Origin: an uncultured Clostridia bacterium
GTDB lineage: Bacteria; Bacillota; Clostridia; Oscillospirales; Oscillospiraceae
Length of the DNA: 64,000 nucleotides
Assembly: GCA_947165085.1 (NCBI GenBank)
Contig: CAMUZA010000001.1
Span: 1 to 64,000, forward strand
Direction of reading: 5' to 3'
Position 1 is the first letter of the stretch. Every line of letters begins with the position of its first letter. Made by a program: the position numbers and the translations under genes. The notes under the pieces were generated by a model that worked only from the letters and a program-made list of their open reading frames with translations, was not told the origin of the DNA and did no database searches. Positions 11,706 through 22,100 of the stretch are shown piece after piece.

Positions 11706-12667
11706 CAGAACAGCGACTCGTTTTCCGTTCTTCTTGCGAGCCAGTTGGCGCCGCAGACAAGAACCACGCTGACGACACTCTTGAACAGACCGACGGCCGC
11801 CGCATAACTGAAGTTCATCTCTGCCAAACCTCGCCGGTAGACGTACGTGTCAATGATGTCGCCGACCTCCAGAACAGCCGAGTTCGACATCGCATAAATC
11901 TGATCAAAGCCGGCGCTCAGGATGCTGCCCATTGAAAGGATCAGCAGGATCATAAACGTAGGCTTGATCAGCGGCAGCGTAATATACCACATCTTCTGGA
12001 AGCGTCCTGCGCCGTCAAGCTCCGCCGCTTCGTAATACGTCGGGTTGATATTGGTCAGCGCGGACAGATAAATGATAGAACTCCAGCCGACCGTTTTCCA
12101 GACTTCCGTGGCGACAAGCAGGGTCCGGAACAGTTTCTTGGACCCCATAAACAGGATCGGTTCATCGATGATGCCCAGATTCATCAGCAAGGTATTGATC
12201 GGTCCTCCCTGCACGTCAAGCAGAGATTGGATAATGGAAACGACGACCACCCACGAAATGAATCGCGGCATATAGACGACTGTCTGGACCGTTCTTTTGA
12301 ACTTTCTGTTCCGCACCTCGTTGAGCAGCAGCGCCAGAATGATCGGCGCCGGCGCGGTGAAGAGGATCTTCAAAACGCTGATGATAACGGTATTTTTCAG
12401 GCGACTCCAGAACATTTTATCGGAAAACACATCTGCATAGTTTTCCAGTCCGACCCAGTCGCTTTTGAAGAACCCTCTGACTGGGCGGAAATCCTGGAAC
12501 GCCATAACCGTGCCGCCCATGGGGAGATAGCAGAAAATGATCAGGAAAATAAACAGGGGGATCAGCATCACATAGTACGCGCCGTACTTCTGTATATGAT
12601 AGCGAAGACCCTTTTTCCCTCTGTTGCCGAGGGCGCCGGTGTCCGGCGCTTTTAAGGCTTTTTTCAT
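11705..12667 (-). CDS. ABC carbohydrate permease, LplB type
   Basis: YGAYYVMLIPLFIFLIIFCYLPMGGTVMAFQDF...EAAELDGAGRFQKMWYITLPLIKPTFMILLIL. Confidence 0.92.
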   Translation of the reverse strand: MKKALKAPDTGALGNRGKKGLRYHIQKYGAYYVMLIPLFIFLIIFCYLPMGGTVMAFQDFRPVRGFFKSDWVGLENYADVFSDKMFWSRLKNTVIISVLKILFTAPAPIILALLLNEVRNRKFKRTVQTVVYMPRFISWVVVVSIIQSLLDVQGGPINTLLMNLGIIDEPILFMGSKKLFRTLLVATEVWKTVGWSSIIYLSALTNINPTYYEAAELDGAGRFQKMWYITLPLIKPTFMILLILSMGSILSAGFDQIYAMSNSAVLEVGDIIDTYVYRRGLAEMNFSYAAAVGLFKSVVSVVLVCGANWLARRTENESLF

Positions 12668-12755
12668 ATAGCGTCCTCCGTTTGTCGGCTATTCGCGTCG
12701 TTTTCCGCATATAGCCGCTGCGCTTTTGCACTTAGAAGTGCGATCGCACGGCTTG

Positions 12756-14345
12756 TCAGCCGCCGTTTGCTGCGAGGTAGTCCTGATATGCTTTCGTCCA
12801 GTCCTCTACCAGTTGGCTGTAATGGGCTTCCGACTCGATCGTATCGAGCCAGAGCTGCCAGTTTTTATCGTTGACTTCCAGCTCGCCCATAATGAATTTC
12901 TGATCGAACTGGTTGTAAAGTTCATTGAATTTGGGGAGGTATTTTTCCGTTACGTCGGAGGAATAGCCGTCCAGCGGCGCGAAGGCCGTGACAAAGTAGT
13001 CGGTGTCAAACGCCTCCTGCAGGCGACCGGAGGTTTCGTTGAAGAAGTCCATATAGGCGAAATCGTCAGCAACATAATACGGATCGGAATAGACCAAGCT
13101 CATCATCCAGTGGATGCCGTAGTCGCCCGTGCCGAACTTGTCCTTTTCATATTCCTCGGGATGCTTTGTGATCGTGCCGTCTGCATTCTTTGTGTAGTGG
13201 ATGCCCTCAATGCCGTTGCGGAGGAGGTCCTGTCCCTCATCGGAAAGGATGTAATCCAGGATTGCCGCAATTCTCACGGGATCCTCTGCGGTCGTGGAGA
13301 TCGCGGTATAGTCCAGATACGGCGTGCCGGTGATCTGGTGGGAGCCGAGCGGTCCGGCAGGCATCATCATAATGCCGACTTCCGCCTCCGGATTGATCGC
13401 CTTGATCTGATCAAAGACGTACTGGATGTCCTTTGCATAGCAGTCGCGCATCATCATGCCCGTGCGCCCGGAAACGAACAGTTCGCGGGCGCTCGTGCCG
13501 GTGCAGATCGACTGGTCGAGGATCTTTTCGGCGTACATTTTCGCCCAGAACGAATAGGCATCGCGCATTTCAGGCAGCGCTCTGTAATGCTGGATCGTGC
13601 CGTCGTCCATCAGTTTGTAGTCCCAGGAGCCGGTGTACATACAATGGAAATGGTTCAGCCACCAGGAGGAGTCTGCGGAGAAACCGTACGTTCCCATACC
13701 GTCGAAGTCCGCTTCCTTCATTGCCTTTGCGACTTCATAGAATTCTTCCATCGTGGTGGGCACATCCATACCGAGCTTGTCGAGCCAGTCCTTGCGATAC
13801 CACAGGCCGTGCTGATACACGCCAATCTTCATCGGGATCGCATAGAAATCGCCGTCGTAGGCGGTCAAGTTCTGATAGGCGCGCGCTTCATCAAGATACG
13901 CCGACAGGTTGGTAAAGCCGTTGTCTTTCGCAAGCTCGTCGATATCGACAAGGAGGCCGTCCTCGTAATACTGCTTGATATTATCCGCCCACATCGCCTT
14001 GAACAGGTCGGGATAATCGCCGCCCGCAATCACGACGTTCAGCTTTTCAAGGTAGGTTGTGCCGTAGGTCACGGTACTGACGTTGAAACGAACGTTGAAC
14101 TTTTCTTCGATGAACTGCTTGATGCGGTCGTTCTGACTGTTGGGATCTGCTTCTCCCGTATCAAAAGTCATCACGTCGATCGTGATCTTTTTGCTCCAGT
14201 CAAACTCCGGCTGATCTCCGCCGGAGGCGTTGCCTCCGCCGTTTGGCGTATCGGGATCGGGTGAAGAATTGCAGCCGACAAACAGGGTTGCAATCATCAG
14301 GATCGCCAAGAGGAGAGCAAGTGCTTTTTTCAAACTCTTTTTCAT
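12756..14345 (-). CDS. Extracellular solute-binding lipoprotein (LplA-type)
   Basis: Lipobox LFVGC, family 1 SBP features, adjacent to LplB/YtcP permeases. Confidence 0.9.
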   Translation of the reverse strand: MKKSLKKALALLLAILMIATLFVGCNSSPDPDTPNGGGNASGGDQPEFDWSKKITIDVMTFDTGEADPNSQNDRIKQFIEEKFNVRFNVSTVTYGTTYLEKLNVVIAGGDYPDLFKAMWADNIKQYYEDGLLVDIDELAKDNGFTNLSAYLDEARAYQNLTAYDGDFYAIPMKIGVYQHGLWYRKDWLDKLGMDVPTTMEEFYEVAKAMKEADFDGMGTYGFSADSSWWLNHFHCMYTGSWDYKLMDDGTIQHYRALPEMRDAYSFWAKMYAEKILDQSICTGTSARELFVSGRTGMMMRDCYAKDIQYVFDQIKAINPEAEVGIMMMPAGPLGSHQITGTPYLDYTAISTTAEDPVRIAAILDYILSDEGQDLLRNGIEGIHYTKNADGTITKHPEEYEKDKFGTGDYGIHWMMSLVYSDPYYVADDFAYMDFFNETSGRLQEAFDTDYFVTAFAPLDGYSSDVTEKYLPKFNELYNQFDQKFIMGELEVNDKNWQLWLDTIESEAHYSQLVEDWTKAYQDYLAANGG

Positions 14346-14361
14346 TTTCGAACGCTCCTTT

Positions 14362-16938
14362 TCAATTCATTTCGTAGAATAGAAGTTTTGACGCAGTCGT
14401 ATCGCCGATTGTTACGGGCAGCAGCAAACAGCTGCCTGTCGCCTTTGCCGCGGACACGACTGTTTTTTCGCCGCTATCCGCGTCTATCAGGGTAATTTGT
14501 TTGACGGAAGCAGGCACGTAGATCTTCAGTGTTTCCGTCTCGTTTGCGGCCTTTTCCCGGCGGAACGCCAGGATAAAGCCGGTATTTGAATCCCGGTTAT
14601 GCATTTGATACGCATACCAGTCTGATTCCGATTGCACGCTGCCGCTGCTGACACGGTAATAGTCTCCCGTATAATACGGCTGCGCGGTATGGAACTGTTC
14701 CAGCATTGCCCTTTGCCATGCGATCTGATCTGTCGCGGGCGTTTGCATCGCATAGGCCAGATTCGAGCGGAAGGAATACGTGTCCTTCGGCCGAAGCTGC
14801 GTGCAGGTGCCGCTGAGCGGCACCCAATGGGACAAGCCGTCGGTCTGAACCTGACAAGGCGTTGTTTTATAGTCTCCGAAGCACTGATAATCGCTGCGGA
14901 ACATCGGAAGCGCATACGTCAGGATCTCATAGTCCAGCCGTCTTCCGCCGCCGGCACAGTTGTCCAACACCAGTCCGGGGTTCTGCTCTGCCAAGCCCTG
15001 CAGATAGGCATAAAGCCCTTCGATGTACTTCATCTCCGTGATGCCCTGCCGGTCGGACGCGTCCGCCGCGTTCCAGTACGGCAGCGGAGCAACATTGAAG
15101 TCCTGGCGGTAGATATTTACACCGTACTCTTTGATTTTCTGCGAGATGAAGTCCGTCATCCACTGACGCGCTTCCGGGTCGCCCATATTGAACAGGAAAC
15201 TTGTGTTTTCCGTTTCTCCGCAGGTCAGGAACCACGCGGGATGCTCTCTGACCAGTTTGGAATCCCACCACGCCCGTTCCGGCTCAAACCAAAGCAGGAA
15301 ATCCATCCCCGCGCTATGCGCGGCGTCGCTGACGGGAGACAGTCCGTTGGGATACAGCGTGGTGTTATGATACCAGTCGCCTGCGTTCTTGAACCACTCG
15401 TCGCCGAACTGGTCGGAGCTGTGATTGTTTTCATCGCCGTACCAGCCCGCGTCGACCCAGTACGCGTCGTAATCGTAGCCGCAGACGGAGATATACCGGA
15501 TGGTATTCAGGTGTCCCTGTTCGTTGTCCCCGCCCCACGCGCCGTTGGAAACAGGCAGGGTGACGACGCTGCCGTCCTCATTTTTCGGGGTATGCGCAGC
15601 AAGCATGTGCGCGCGCCATAGCCCGTAACTTTGTTTTTCCGTCCCATCCCATTTGAGAACGGTGAAGGACGGCGTGCGGACCGCCTCTCCCGGATAAAGG
15701 ACAAAGTGCGTCTTCTGCATACCCGCAGTAATGCGAACGCCGTCCGCCGTTCGTCGGAATGACGTTTCCCACTGACCGGACCAGCCGATCGCGAGGAAGC
15801 ACCCGCCATCCTGCGAGCTGAGGTTGAAATACGGCATACAGTCGCCGGAGGAGGACCGTCCGTCTTTCGGGGCAAAGGTCCGGTTCGCGTACATACGGAG
15901 CGGCTCCTGTACAAACAGGAAGTCGTCTTCCCGAATGTCCGTTCCTTTTGAGAAACTCAGGGTGGGATCATTGATCTGATAGTTGAAATCGGCGATCTGG
16001 AAATTCTCGATCATCGGCGTATTCTTCTCGCCGGTATTCTCAATATGCGCGACCCACTCAACCGCATTTGACGCGCTGTAAAGGAAGAAGTCCAGCGTCA
16101 CACGCAGCCTGCTTTCCGGGTCGGTCCAGGAAATCTGCTGTAAGGTTCCGCTTTCCGTTTCTTCGATCGCGCAGCGTTTCGTCCAGTTCCGGATCAGCTC
16201 GGAGGAATCCTTGCCGTCATAACGGAACGAGAACAGGTCTTCCGTGTCTGTGTTTGGAAAAACGCGCGCCAACGGATTTACTTGTTTCTGCACAAATCTC
16301 ATAATGATTACCGCCAATTCCGCACGCGTCGCGTTGTCGGTCGGCGCAAGCAGAGTCTTGGCGCCGGCGCCGACGCCCGCGATCAGGCCTGTATCGACTG
16401 CCCATTGGAGAGAGGTGATCGCCCACGGCGAAACCTGCGCCGCATCGGCAAAGGAGTCCAGATCTTTCCTGCCTTCGGTGTCTCCGCCGAGATACGCTGT
16501 CAGACGCATCATAAAGGCGGCGAGTTCCTGCCGGGTGACATTTCCGTTTGGGTCAAACTTTCCCGCGCCCTTGCCGAACGCCAAACCGTTCTGCGCGCAC
16601 CATTCAACTGCTTCCGAAAACCATGTGCCGTCGGGAACGTCAGAGAAAGCGCCCTGATAAGTCACCTCCGGACGTTCCGCGATTCGGTAGAGGATGCAAG
16701 CGATCATCGCCCGGGAAACGTTCGTTTTCGGCTCAAACCGCAGCGCGGTCGCGCTCGTCGAGCCCATATAGCCGTTGCGGATCACAAAGGATGCCGCGTC
16801 GTAATACCATTCGGACGCGTTGAGGTCCTCATACCCGGCGCAGGGATCCGGTTTAGAGCCGGATACGCCGTTCGAGAAGGACGTCAGCATCGGCCAGAGA
16901 AGGACCACGGCCAAAATCGCAGCGACTGTCCTTTTCAT
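14362..16938 (-). CDS. SLH-anchored GH36-like glycosidase
   Basis: Signal peptide, three SLH-like motifs, DAGWYGD, FEPERAWWDS, IYRQDFN, DNCAGGGRRLDYE. Confidence 0.9.
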   Translation of the reverse strand: MKRTVAAILAVVLLWPMLTSFSNGVSGSKPDPCAGYEDLNASEWYYDAASFVIRNGYMGSTSATALRFEPKTNVSRAMIACILYRIAERPEVTYQGAFSDVPDGTWFSEAVEWCAQNGLAFGKGAGKFDPNGNVTRQELAAFMMRLTAYLGGDTEGRKDLDSFADAAQVSPWAITSLQWAVDTGLIAGVGAGAKTLLAPTDNATRAELAVIIMRFVQKQVNPLARVFPNTDTEDLFSFRYDGKDSSELIRNWTKRCAIEETESGTLQQISWTDPESRLRVTLDFFLYSASNAVEWVAHIENTGEKNTPMIENFQIADFNYQINDPTLSFSKGTDIREDDFLFVQEPLRMYANRTFAPKDGRSSSGDCMPYFNLSSQDGGCFLAIGWSGQWETSFRRTADGVRITAGMQKTHFVLYPGEAVRTPSFTVLKWDGTEKQSYGLWRAHMLAAHTPKNEDGSVVTLPVSNGAWGGDNEQGHLNTIRYISVCGYDYDAYWVDAGWYGDENNHSSDQFGDEWFKNAGDWYHNTTLYPNGLSPVSDAAHSAGMDFLLWFEPERAWWDSKLVREHPAWFLTCGETENTSFLFNMGDPEARQWMTDFISQKIKEYGVNIYRQDFNVAPLPYWNAADASDRQGITEMKYIEGLYAYLQGLAEQNPGLVLDNCAGGGRRLDYEILTYALPMFRSDYQCFGDYKTTPCQVQTDGLSHWVPLSGTCTQLRPKDTYSFRSNLAYAMQTPATDQIAWQRAMLEQFHTAQPYYTGDYYRVSSGSVQSESDWYAYQMHNRDSNTGFILAFRREKAANETETLKIYVPASVKQITLIDADSGEKTVVSAAKATGSCLLLPVTIGDTTASKLLFYEMN

Positions 16939-16991
16939 TCTGACCTGCCTCCCTTCTGCACCCCGCTGTCGGTGATTCCTTCTTCGGATAA

Positions 16992-19109
16992 TCAGTTTAC
17001 TTTTTCATAGAGGACAACGCGGCTTTCCTTATTCCAGTCGATATAGATTGTCAAACCGCCGTCCATCAGTTCCAGGCCGGTCGCTTCATAGACCTCGCCC
17101 GTGTCGGTCACGGTCACGCGATACGTCGCGTCTTCATCCAGTCCCGAAAGAGAGACCGTGATGAAGGAACTATCCGCGTGCAGCCGCCGGAAAGCGCATA
17201 TAAAACCGCTTTCCAGATCTCGGCGGTTCATCTGATAGGCAAACCAACCCGTCTGATCCGAAGTACACTCAGTCAGCGGATAATAGTCGCCGTAGCAGTA
17301 GGGTGATAATTCTCTGAATTCGCGGTTCAGAGGTTCCTGGTCTTTTGCTTTTCCAAGCACGGACGGCGACTGCACCGAGAAGCCGAAGGTCGAACGGAAA
17401 TTGTAGGAATCCGTGCGTCCCATCGCGGAAGTTCCGTGCAGCGGCAGCCAGAAGTTCAGACCGTACCATTCCATTTGGCTGCCTTCCGCGGTCGCATTGA
17501 CGGCGTCGCATACGTAGTCGGTCCGGAACAGTGCAACGGAGCGGGAAAGCGCCTCAAAGTCCAGGCGGCGTCCGCCCGACGCGCAGTTATCGATAACCAC
17601 GCCGGGGCAGCGTTCCAGAAGTCCGTCCCAGAACAGGTAAAGCCCTTCGATGTATTTCATTTCAGTGACGCCGATCCGATCCATCGGATCGGCCGTGCGC
17701 CAATAATCCAGCGGTTCGATATTGAAGTCCTGCCGGTAAATATCGACGCCGTATTCTTTGATCAGACCGGCGATATAGTCCGTCAGCCACAGGCGTGCTT
17801 CCTCGTTGCCGAGATTGAACAGGAAGTAGTCCGGATTGGAACTGTTGGTAAGGAAGTAGTCAGGATGCTCTGTCACAAGCTTTGTTCCCTTGAACGCTCT
17901 TTCCGGCTCAAACCAGAGGACCAGCGCGACGCCGGCTTCGTGCGCGGCGGCGGATACCTCCTTCATTCCGTTCGGATACAGCGAGGGAACGACGTCCCAG
18001 GTGCCGACATTCTCATTCCAGATCGAGTCAAATGTGTTCTGGCTGATCGCGTCGTCTGAGCCGTACCATCCCGCATCGATCCAAAGAGCGTCAAATCCCA
18101 TATCGGTATTATCGATCGCCTTGATCTTGTCAATATGCGCCTGGCTGCCGTCGCCGCCCCATACGCCGTAGGAGATCGGGCCTACGGGAAGCCCGCCGTC
18201 CTCCATCCGCGGCGTATGGTGCGCGAGAATGTGTCTGCGCAGATCGTTATGCGCTTCCTGCGCATCGCCTTTCCACGGAAGGAAGATCATCGTGGGCTGC
18301 ATCACGCTTTCTCCCGCGTTCAGATAGAAACGGGAGTCGCTCATTCCGCTTTCGACCGTCACCGTTCCGTCGTTCTTTTCCGCCTGCAGCGCCCATTGTC
18401 CGCTCCAGCCGATCGCGCCGATGAATCCTGCATCTTTTGCGGTATAGAGGTTGAAGAACGGCATCACGCCGGAAGATGAGCGACCGCCGGCGGGGAAAAT
18501 CTTGCAGGTTTCTCCGTCCTTGAGCGCATCGGTCTGAGGTGCGAAGTCATCCTCCGTCGCGTTTCCGCCTTTGGAATAGAGCAATTTTGTATTGCTCTTG
18601 GAGTCTGCTTTGAAGGAGAGCGTCCGGAAGTTTTCGATCTGCAGCGTCTTCTCTGCGCCCTTGTTTTCCAGGCGGACGCCCCACTCGAGCGCGCTCGTAT
18701 CGTCATAGAAACGATAGTCGATCGTAACGGTCAGCAACGTTGCCAGATGGGTATAACTTACCGCCGCGCCGTCGTCAGATGCAGTCTCCGTGCGCTCCCA
18801 GTCGGAAAGATGCTCGGAAAACACTTCGTTTCCGTAAACGAAATCGATCGGAGGCGTCGAAAGGAAAATCTCATACAAGGCAGCCGCCAGTTCGCGGTTC
18901 CGTTCCGTCGCAGCCGAAGGGATCAGTTCGACCTGCGCCGAGTGATCCTCCAGCCAGACCGTCCAGTCCTTCTCCGCCGGTTCGGTGCTCTCCGTGGGAT
19001 CGAGCAGCGATTCCTCGCTCGAAGAACCGTCGGGGTCCGGCTGTACCGTACAGCTGCACAATAATAGTATCGAAAGAAGCAATGCGATCCATCTCAATGT
19101 TCTTTTCAT
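16992..19109 (-). CDS. GH36-like glycosidase lipoprotein
   Basis: Lipobox LLLCSC; DAGWYGSDD, FEPERAFKG, IYRQDFN, DNCASGGRRLDFE. Confidence 0.9.
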   Translation of the reverse strand: MKRTLRWIALLLSILLLCSCTVQPDPDGSSSEESLLDPTESTEPAEKDWTVWLEDHSAQVELIPSAATERNRELAAALYEIFLSTPPIDFVYGNEVFSEHLSDWERTETASDDGAAVSYTHLATLLTVTIDYRFYDDTSALEWGVRLENKGAEKTLQIENFRTLSFKADSKSNTKLLYSKGGNATEDDFAPQTDALKDGETCKIFPAGGRSSSGVMPFFNLYTAKDAGFIGAIGWSGQWALQAEKNDGTVTVESGMSDSRFYLNAGESVMQPTMIFLPWKGDAQEAHNDLRRHILAHHTPRMEDGGLPVGPISYGVWGGDGSQAHIDKIKAIDNTDMGFDALWIDAGWYGSDDAISQNTFDSIWNENVGTWDVVPSLYPNGMKEVSAAAHEAGVALVLWFEPERAFKGTKLVTEHPDYFLTNSSNPDYFLFNLGNEEARLWLTDYIAGLIKEYGVDIYRQDFNIEPLDYWRTADPMDRIGVTEMKYIEGLYLFWDGLLERCPGVVIDNCASGGRRLDFEALSRSVALFRTDYVCDAVNATAEGSQMEWYGLNFWLPLHGTSAMGRTDSYNFRSTFGFSVQSPSVLGKAKDQEPLNREFRELSPYCYGDYYPLTECTSDQTGWFAYQMNRRDLESGFICAFRRLHADSSFITVSLSGLDEDATYRVTVTDTGEVYEATGLELMDGGLTIYIDWNKESRVVLYEKVN

Positions 19110-19136
19110 TGGTTTCTCCTTTCCGTCGTGATGCTA

Positions 19137-22100
19137 TTATTTCTGCCGCTTTTTCCGTTTCTTCGCGGCGACTGCCGCGGCTGCGCCGCCTGCGCCGAGG
19201 AGGGCGGCTCCCGCCAGCGCCCACGCCCAAACAGGGATCGCGTTTTCCGTCGAAGGTTCTTCGTCGTCCGGTTCTGTGTCGGGCACGACCGGCTGCTCCA
19301 GTGCGCGTTTCACATCATTGGGGAACAGCGCCTTCTGGAAGTCGTCGAGCGCGTTATATGCAGTCAGATGTTCATCCGTCAATTCTACGCCGTCGTGGAA
19401 CGCGTCGATAATGTCCCACGCATCGTCCGAGAGAAGCTCGTCAGAGGTGATTTTCACGTCGGAGAATTCGACGGAGCAATTCTCCGTAAAGAGCGCGATC
19501 GTGCCGAAGGCATACGCGTTATTCGTCAGCGTGATGATCGGCTCCTCATCCAGCCAGACGCAGAACTCATTGCCGGATGCTGTCAGCTTGACGCTCCCGC
19601 CCGATTCGAAGGTATGCGGGAAGCCGTCGAGCGCCGCCGCGCCGCTTGTTGAATAGTCTGCAAGCGTCATCGAGTTTTCCCCGTCGCTCATATTGAACAG
19701 CAGCGAATACCCGAGCCCCTGATAGGATGCGCCTCCGGTCTTTTTGCGGAAGCTGATGCCGAAGCGGCCGTCTCCCTCGGAAAGAACGTCGTAATTCAGC
19801 GTCAGTTTGAAATTGCGCAGTTCCTCTCTGTCAAGGTAGATCGTCTGCTCGCCGCTTTCCGACGTTTGCAGCATCGACGTCCCGTCGATCTTCCAGACGC
19901 TTTCGTCGGTCGGCACCCATTCGCCGAACTTGTTGCCGTTGAACGTATAGGCGACCGTGCCGATGTTTTCCGGGTACGTCGGATCGTCCGGCGGCAAAGC
20001 GACGATGTGGTCCAGAATCGTGATATTCTTATAAATGATATCGCGGTTGCCGACGGCGCCGAGGATCAGGTGTCCGCCGTTGTAGTCTTCCGTTTCAAAG
20101 CGGATGGTCTTCAGCGTTCCGTCGTTGATCATAATGGTATAGTAGCTCTTCATACGGATGATCTTGATATGGATCCATTCCGTCGTGGCGCTGTAATCCA
20201 CGCTCCCGCCGAACGGTCTGCTGTAACTGCCGACTTCTGCGTTGCTGTCGCGCTTCAGGAAGTCGATGACGCGCGCCAGACCGGCGTTGTGCAGATCCAG
20301 CGTCAGACCGCTCTGGGTGAAGTTATGCCCCGCGTTCACGTCGAAGCCGAGCTGAATCGTGTTCCAACCGCTCGACACGTCCGCCTGCTTGACGTCCAGA
20401 TCGATCGTATACGTGTCGCCGAGATCTCTGTCATAGCGCCACAGACCGAAGTCCGTCAGTCTGGTCGGCGTCATAATGCCGTTCATTTCCACCCACGGAG
20501 AGAAACCGGCGTTGGACCAATCGCTGTACGGGATCACCTCGCCGTTGAACGTGTTTACGCCGCCTTCGGTCTCCTTGAAAATGGCACGATCCGGCGCCAA
20601 GTCATTGGTCTCGCCGTCCGTCACGCCGCTGACGTCGGGCGTCGAGATGGTATCGATCACGATGTTTTTATACGAGATCTTCCGGAAACCGTCAGAGCCG
20701 AGGCATAAGTATCCGCCGTTGAACTGGTTCGTCGTAAAGATGATCTTCTTCTGCACGCCGTCGTTATAGGTGAGTTTGAAGGTGTCGCCCGAACGAGCCA
20801 GTTTCACGTGGATCCAGCCGGTCGTTCCGCTGAATCTGGTAACGCCGCCGTAGGGGTTGTCATAGCTGCCGGTTGCCATCAGTCCGCTGTCACGCACCGG
20901 GAAATAGATGACACGTCCAAAGCCGAGGTTGTGCATATCCATCACGAGACCGCTCTGCGTAAAGTTCTCGCCCGCGTTGACCTCAAAGCCGAACTGGATC
21001 GTGTTCCAGCCGGAATAGCTGTTTTCCTGTCTGACGTCAAAATCAACGGTATAGGAGCTGCCGAGGTCCTGATTGAAGCGAAGGACCTCGAAATCATATC
21101 CCGTGGTTTCAGGGAAAATCACGCCGTTTTCTTCTACCCAGCTGCCGAACGCGGCGTTCTGCCAGCTGGAGAAGGCGACCTTTGTGCCGTTGAACGTCGT
21201 CGCGCTTCCCTCCAGATCGACTTCGGGATCGGGAAGGGGTTCCGCCTCCGTCTTGATGTCAATATTCTTATACGAGATCATACGGAAGCCGGTCGCGCCG
21301 AGGCAGAAGTGACCGCCGTTGAATTCGTCGGTCTTGAAGCTGATCGTCCGTTCTCTGCCGTCGTTGAACGTGATCCGGAAAATGTCGTTGTAACGAACCA
21401 GCTTCACGTGGATCCAGTCCGTAGACCCGCTGAAACCGCCCGTTCCGCCGTAGGGATTGTCATAGCTGCCCAGCGTACCGCCGCCGGCGTCGCGCACGAG
21501 GAAATTGATGACTCTGCTGAATCCAAGATTGTGCATATCCATCAGCAGACCGCTCTGGGTAAAGTTCTCTCCTGCGTTGACCTCAAAACCGAACTGGATC
21601 GAGTTCCAGCCGGAATAGTTGTTATCCTGCTTGACGTCAAACTCTACGGTATAGGTCTTGCCGAGGTCCTGATTGAAGCGGAGGATCGCGAAATCGATCG
21701 TATCCGTTTCCGGAGCAATCACGCCGTTTTCCTCTACCCAGTTGCCGAACGCGGCGTTATGCCAGTTGGAGAACGCGACCTTCGTACCGTTGAACGTCGT
21801 TGCGCTTCCCTCCAGGTCAACTGCGGGATCGGGCAGGGGCTCCGCCTCCGTCTTGATATTGATGCTCTTGTACGAAATCTTGCGGTAGCCGGTAGAGCCG
21901 AGGCAGAAGTGTCCGCCGTTGAACTCGTCGGTCTTGAACGAGATCGTCCGCTCTCTGCCGTCGTTGAAGGTGATTCGGAAAATGTCGTTGTAGCGGACCA
22001 GTTTCACGTGGATCCAGTCCGTCGAGCCGCTGAAACCGTTCGTGCCGCCGTAGGGATTGTCATAGCTGCCCAGAACGCCGCCGCCATCGCGCACGAGGAA

